Assembly: GCA_001873075.1 (NCBI GenBank)
Contig: MNYL01000184.1
Coordinates: 1-8,689, forward strand
Source of the DNA: Fibrobacteres bacterium CG2_30_45_31
GTDB lineage: Bacteria; Fibrobacterota; Fibrobacteria; Fibrobacterales; Fibrobacteraceae
Reading direction: 5' to 3'
Length of the DNA: 8,689 nucleotides
Positions 6,769 to 8,689 of the stretch are shown in pieces; position 1 is the first letter of the stretch; the number at the start of each line of letters is the position of its first letter. The position numbers were made by a program, and so were the translations under genes. Below the pieces are notes generated by a model that ran no database searches, was not told the origin of the DNA, and saw nothing but the letters and a program-made list of their open reading frames with translations.

Positions 6769-6824
6769 TCTAATACGAATTGTTGTATTAGACTCATTAT
6801 TACATTGTTCATCATAAAATTCAA
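6769..6824 (-). promoter_or_regulatory. Candidate promoter and palindrome upstream of the FISUMP gene
   Basis: On the minus strand TTGAAT (plus 6819-6824) and AATAAT (6796-6801) sit 17 nt apart, matching four and five of six consensus bases. Immediately downstream, spanning the predicted start near 6789, is a perfect 8-bp inverted repeat, TCTAATAC/GTATTAGA (6769-6776, 6785-6792, 8-nt centre). This would give a leader of about 165 nt. The region is so AT-rich that promoter-like hexamers occur by chance, so the call is tentative. Confidence 0.3.
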
Positions 6825-7088
6825 CATTTATAGCAAATAGATGGCATACAAACACAATTAAAACAGAGAAAAAAATTTAAAAACCATTTAAGCTCCCATC
6901 ATTTCAAATCTACTTATCAATGATAATAATTTAGTTACGAATTCACTACTGACCAAAATATAATTTCAAAATTTTGAATATGCAAAAGTTTGTTTTTGAG
7001 CAAAACACAAATTTCTGGATCAAACATCGTTTAGGACTGCATAATACAGAGAGGGGGTATTTATTTTCAGGTTAGGGCACATTTTTTA

Positions 7089-7109
7089 CTCTTAATACTT
7101 TTTTAAGAG
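7089..7109 (-). other. AT-rich hairpin downstream of the synthase gene
   Basis: CTCTTAA (7089-7095) and TTAAGAG (7103-7109) pair perfectly around a 7-nt loop, 19 nt after the stop of the minus-strand synthase gene. The position suits a terminator, but in the direction of transcription the stem is followed by A residues rather than T, and the stem is AT-rich. It could be a weak transcript-end structure. Confidence 0.25.
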
Positions 7110-7128
7110 GCGTTCAATGACGATTTTC

Positions 7129-8689
7129 CTATTCTTCTCTGGAAACCCGCTGAGTAGCAAGCGCATTTTCGGCATTCACAATGTCCAGGAGTAGTTCCAG
7201 GAACAGTCGATCCCGGGAATAGCCCACCCGTTCCAGCGCATAAATTCTTGGCAGAGGATTTGAGTCCACGGAAGCTTCCACATACACTCTGATTTTTGAG
7301 GGGACGCTATTATTTCCACAAAATTCCGAAACAGCGATTGATGTCAAATGGACGCTTACTGAGAAATGCTCATTCACTAGGGCGAGCAACGGCGATTCCC
7401 AAGAAACTCCTTCGTATATGTATTGCGCCTCTTGTAATTTCGCTTCTGAGGCACTCCCAGCATTCCATAAGAACAGCGCACGCAATGTGGAACGCGGATG
7501 CGTCAGCGACTCTTCCCGGGAAATCGAAAACGAATCGCACTGCACCAGCGGCGCATTTAATATTTTCTGAGATGCCAACAAACAAAGTAATTCAGTCACA
7601 CCCAAAATAGGCGAATTCTCTGTGCGTACTTTCACCAAATCCATGAGCTGATCTAAAGTTTCGCCTTCCACCGAAATACCCGCATACTGCCGAATCACGG
7701 TTTGGAGTCCCGCTTTTCCCGAAAGCTTTGAAATCACTATACGTTGTGGGAAAAGGTTTCCCAGGCTTAAAGGCGAGAACTCATAAGTTGCCTTATCGCG
7801 GAGTACGCCCTGCTGGTGTATTCCCGCGGCGTGGGCGCGCACATTAATTCCTGTGACCGGTTTGAAAGGAGAAAGAGCCGTGCCTGTGATAGAGGCCAGC
7901 TCCCGCGCCATTTTTCCCAGGGGAGCAAGGACTAAGCCCGTCGATACGGGATAAAGATCCGGGCGAGAATGGAGAATAAAAGCGATTTCTTCCAAAGGGG
8001 CATTCCCCGCACGATCGCCGATGCCAAGGCAAGTGACTTCAATTTGGCCACAACCCGATTCAATCGCCGCTAAGGTATTGGCGTTCGCCAGTCCGAGATC
8101 GTTGTGACAGTGTACGCTCAAGAGAGCACTTCCATTGCGAAAGGCCGTGACGGAATGCATCAAAGACTGAACGAGAGATGAAATTTCAGAGGGCGCGGCA
8201 TGGCCCACCGTATCCGCAATGTTGACGATGTGCGCTCCATTTTGAGTCACGACGTCGCAATACTCGGCGAGATAATCCGGATCCGCACGAGTGGCATCTT
8301 CTGCTCCCATTTCCACCATGCTCGCAAAACCGGAGGCAAACTGGGTCATTTCTTTGGCGATGGACAGCAGTTCGTTTCGCGAACGCCCTAATTTTACGGA
8401 CATATGTAAATCACTCACGGGGAGCGAAATATGCAAAAGGCTCCGCGAGGGATCTGAGAATACCTGAGCGGAACGCTTTATATCGGGGAGGGTGCCGCGA
8501 CTCATGACGGCCACCTGAGTACTCTTTATTTCGGAACAAAGAATGCGGCAATTCTCAAAATTTTGGAGTGAGGCGGAAGGAAACCCGACTTCAATACAAT
8601 CGACCCCAATCGTTTCCAAAAGAGACGCGATTCGCAATTTTTCTTTAAGCGAAAACGCAAAACCCGCCGCCTGATCGCCTTCGCGAAGC
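7129..8689 (-). CDS. Alpha-isopropylmalate/homocitrate synthase family enzyme (5' end cut by window)
   Basis: The frame is open to the right edge, giving 519 residues; only about the first 10-20 are missing. It is a DRE-TIM acyltransferase that should condense acetyl-CoA with a 2-oxoacid. The start of the barrel reads LREGDQAAGF, followed by GVDCIEVGFPSAS, SLPVSDLHMSVKLGRSRNEL, GAEDATRAD, IADTVGHA, the metal motif HCHNDLGLANANTLAA, GIGDRAGNAPLEE and AHAAGIHQQGVL. The SLPVSDL..KL.R and GAEDATRAD segments resemble NifV homocitrate synthases, while GIHQQGVLRDKATYE resembles LeuA. The last 110 or so residues (SKIRVYVE, ALERVGYSRDRLFLELLLDIVN) look like a divergent LeuA-type regulatory domain, which NifV lacks. 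The usual RDGEQ reads REGDQ, so the metal-binding aspartate is glutamate, as in fungal-type homocitrate synthases. LeuA, NifV-like or related synthase are all possible. No gene of leucine synthesis or nitrogen fixation is visible beside it. Confidence 0.85.
   Translation of the reverse strand, partial: LREGDQAAGFAFSLKEKLRIASLLETIGVDCIEVGFPSASLQNFENCRILCSEIKSTQVAVMSRGTLPDIKRSAQVFSDPSRSLLHISLPVSDLHMSVKLGRSRNELLSIAKEMTQFASGFASMVEMGAEDATRADPDYLAEYCDVVTQNGAHIVNIADTVGHAAPSEISSLVQSLMHSVTAFRNGSALLSVHCHNDLGLANANTLAAIESGCGQIEVTCLGIGDRAGNAPLEEIAFILHSRPDLYPVSTGLVLAPLGKMARELASITGTALSPFKPVTGINVRAHAAGIHQQGVLRDKATYEFSPLSLGNLFPQRIVISKLSGKAGLQTVIRQYAGISVEGETLDQLMDLVKVRTENSPILGVTELLCLLASQKILNAPLVQCDSFSISREESLTHPRSTLRALFLWNAGSASEAKLQEAQYIYEGVSWESPLLALVNEHFSVSVHLTSIAVSEFCGNNSVPSKIRVYVEASVDSNPLPRIYALERVGYSRDRLFLELLLDIVNAENALATQRVSREE

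Larger units (their letters stand above)
6624..7128. other. AT-rich spacer upstream of the FISUMP gene
   Basis: This 505-nt gap holds no gene I can support; short open frames in it have low-complexity Ile/Lys/Asn-rich products and no convincing start. One 60-nt line (6901-6960) is about 23% G+C. Besides the promoter candidate above it contains three short symmetrical sites: TTATCA-A-TGATAA (6914-6926), a 14-bp palindrome TTCAAAATTTTGAA (6965-6978), and a hairpin with 9 pairs and one bulge around GAGC (6989-7011). Some of these may be binding sites, but AT-rich DNA yields palindromes easily. Confidence 0.5.

Noticed and set aside
6646..6840. Plus-strand open frame of 64 codons in the AT-rich spacer
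   Set aside because: Low-complexity Ile/Lys/Asn-rich product, no ribosome-binding site, expected by chance in DNA of this composition.
7089..7109. Canonical intrinsic terminator for the synthase gene
   Set aside because: The stem is AT-rich and is followed by A residues, not T, in the transcribed direction; kept only as a hairpin.
7370..8391. Several short open frames on both strands within the synthase gene
   Set aside because: All are shadows of the long minus-strand frame, which keeps the catalytic motifs throughout.

Overview
The window looks like a chromosomal segment from a Fibrobacter-type bacterium (phylum Fibrobacterota). The main clue is a lipoprotein with two copies of the FISUMP domain (the Fibrobacter succinogenes major paralogous domain), recognisable by its IWMAENLNYAD and CPDGW.(I/L)PS..DW signatures. 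The assignment is inferred from protein families only; no rRNA or other taxonomic marker is present. No tRNA, rRNA, CRISPR array, transposase or phage gene was seen.

Layout, left to right. (1) 1-1627, minus: a B12-binding-type radical SAM protein of unknown function, cut by the left edge. (2) 1628-1940: a divergent 313-nt spacer with a good sigma70-like promoter and a hairpin, both pointing into the next operon. (3) 1941-4074, plus: a two-gene operon, ablA (lysine 2,3-aminomutase) and ablB (beta-lysine N6-acetyltransferase), overlapping by 11 nt. (4) 4160-4627, minus: a small ferritin/rubrerythrin-like four-helix protein, convergent with ablB. Its predicted promoter lies inside a perfect 12-bp inverted repeat. 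(5) About 4746-5125: an unexplained stretch packed with short hairpins. (6) 5166-6623, minus: the double-FISUMP lipoprotein. (7) 6624-7128: a very AT-rich spacer with several palindromes. (8) 7129-8689, minus: an alpha-isopropylmalate/homocitrate synthase family enzyme, cut by the right edge, with an unusual mixture of subfamily motifs.

The clearest pathway is ablAB. The first enzyme moves the alpha-amino group of L-lysine to the beta carbon, and the second acetylates the epsilon nitrogen. The product, N-epsilon-acetyl-beta-lysine, is an osmolyte known from methanogenic archaea and some bacteria, so these two genes probably serve osmoadaptation. The other genes show no obvious functional link to them. 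In sampled lines the outer genes are GC-richer (about 58% in one 60-nt line of the radical SAM gene) than ablB (about 43%), and the spacer before the FISUMP gene is much lower (about 23% in one line). This may reflect separate histories, but only single lines were counted.

The best candidates for something undescribed are the palindrome-dense 4746-5125 region, the promoter-operator hairpin of the ferritin-like gene, and the substrate of the synthase at the right edge.
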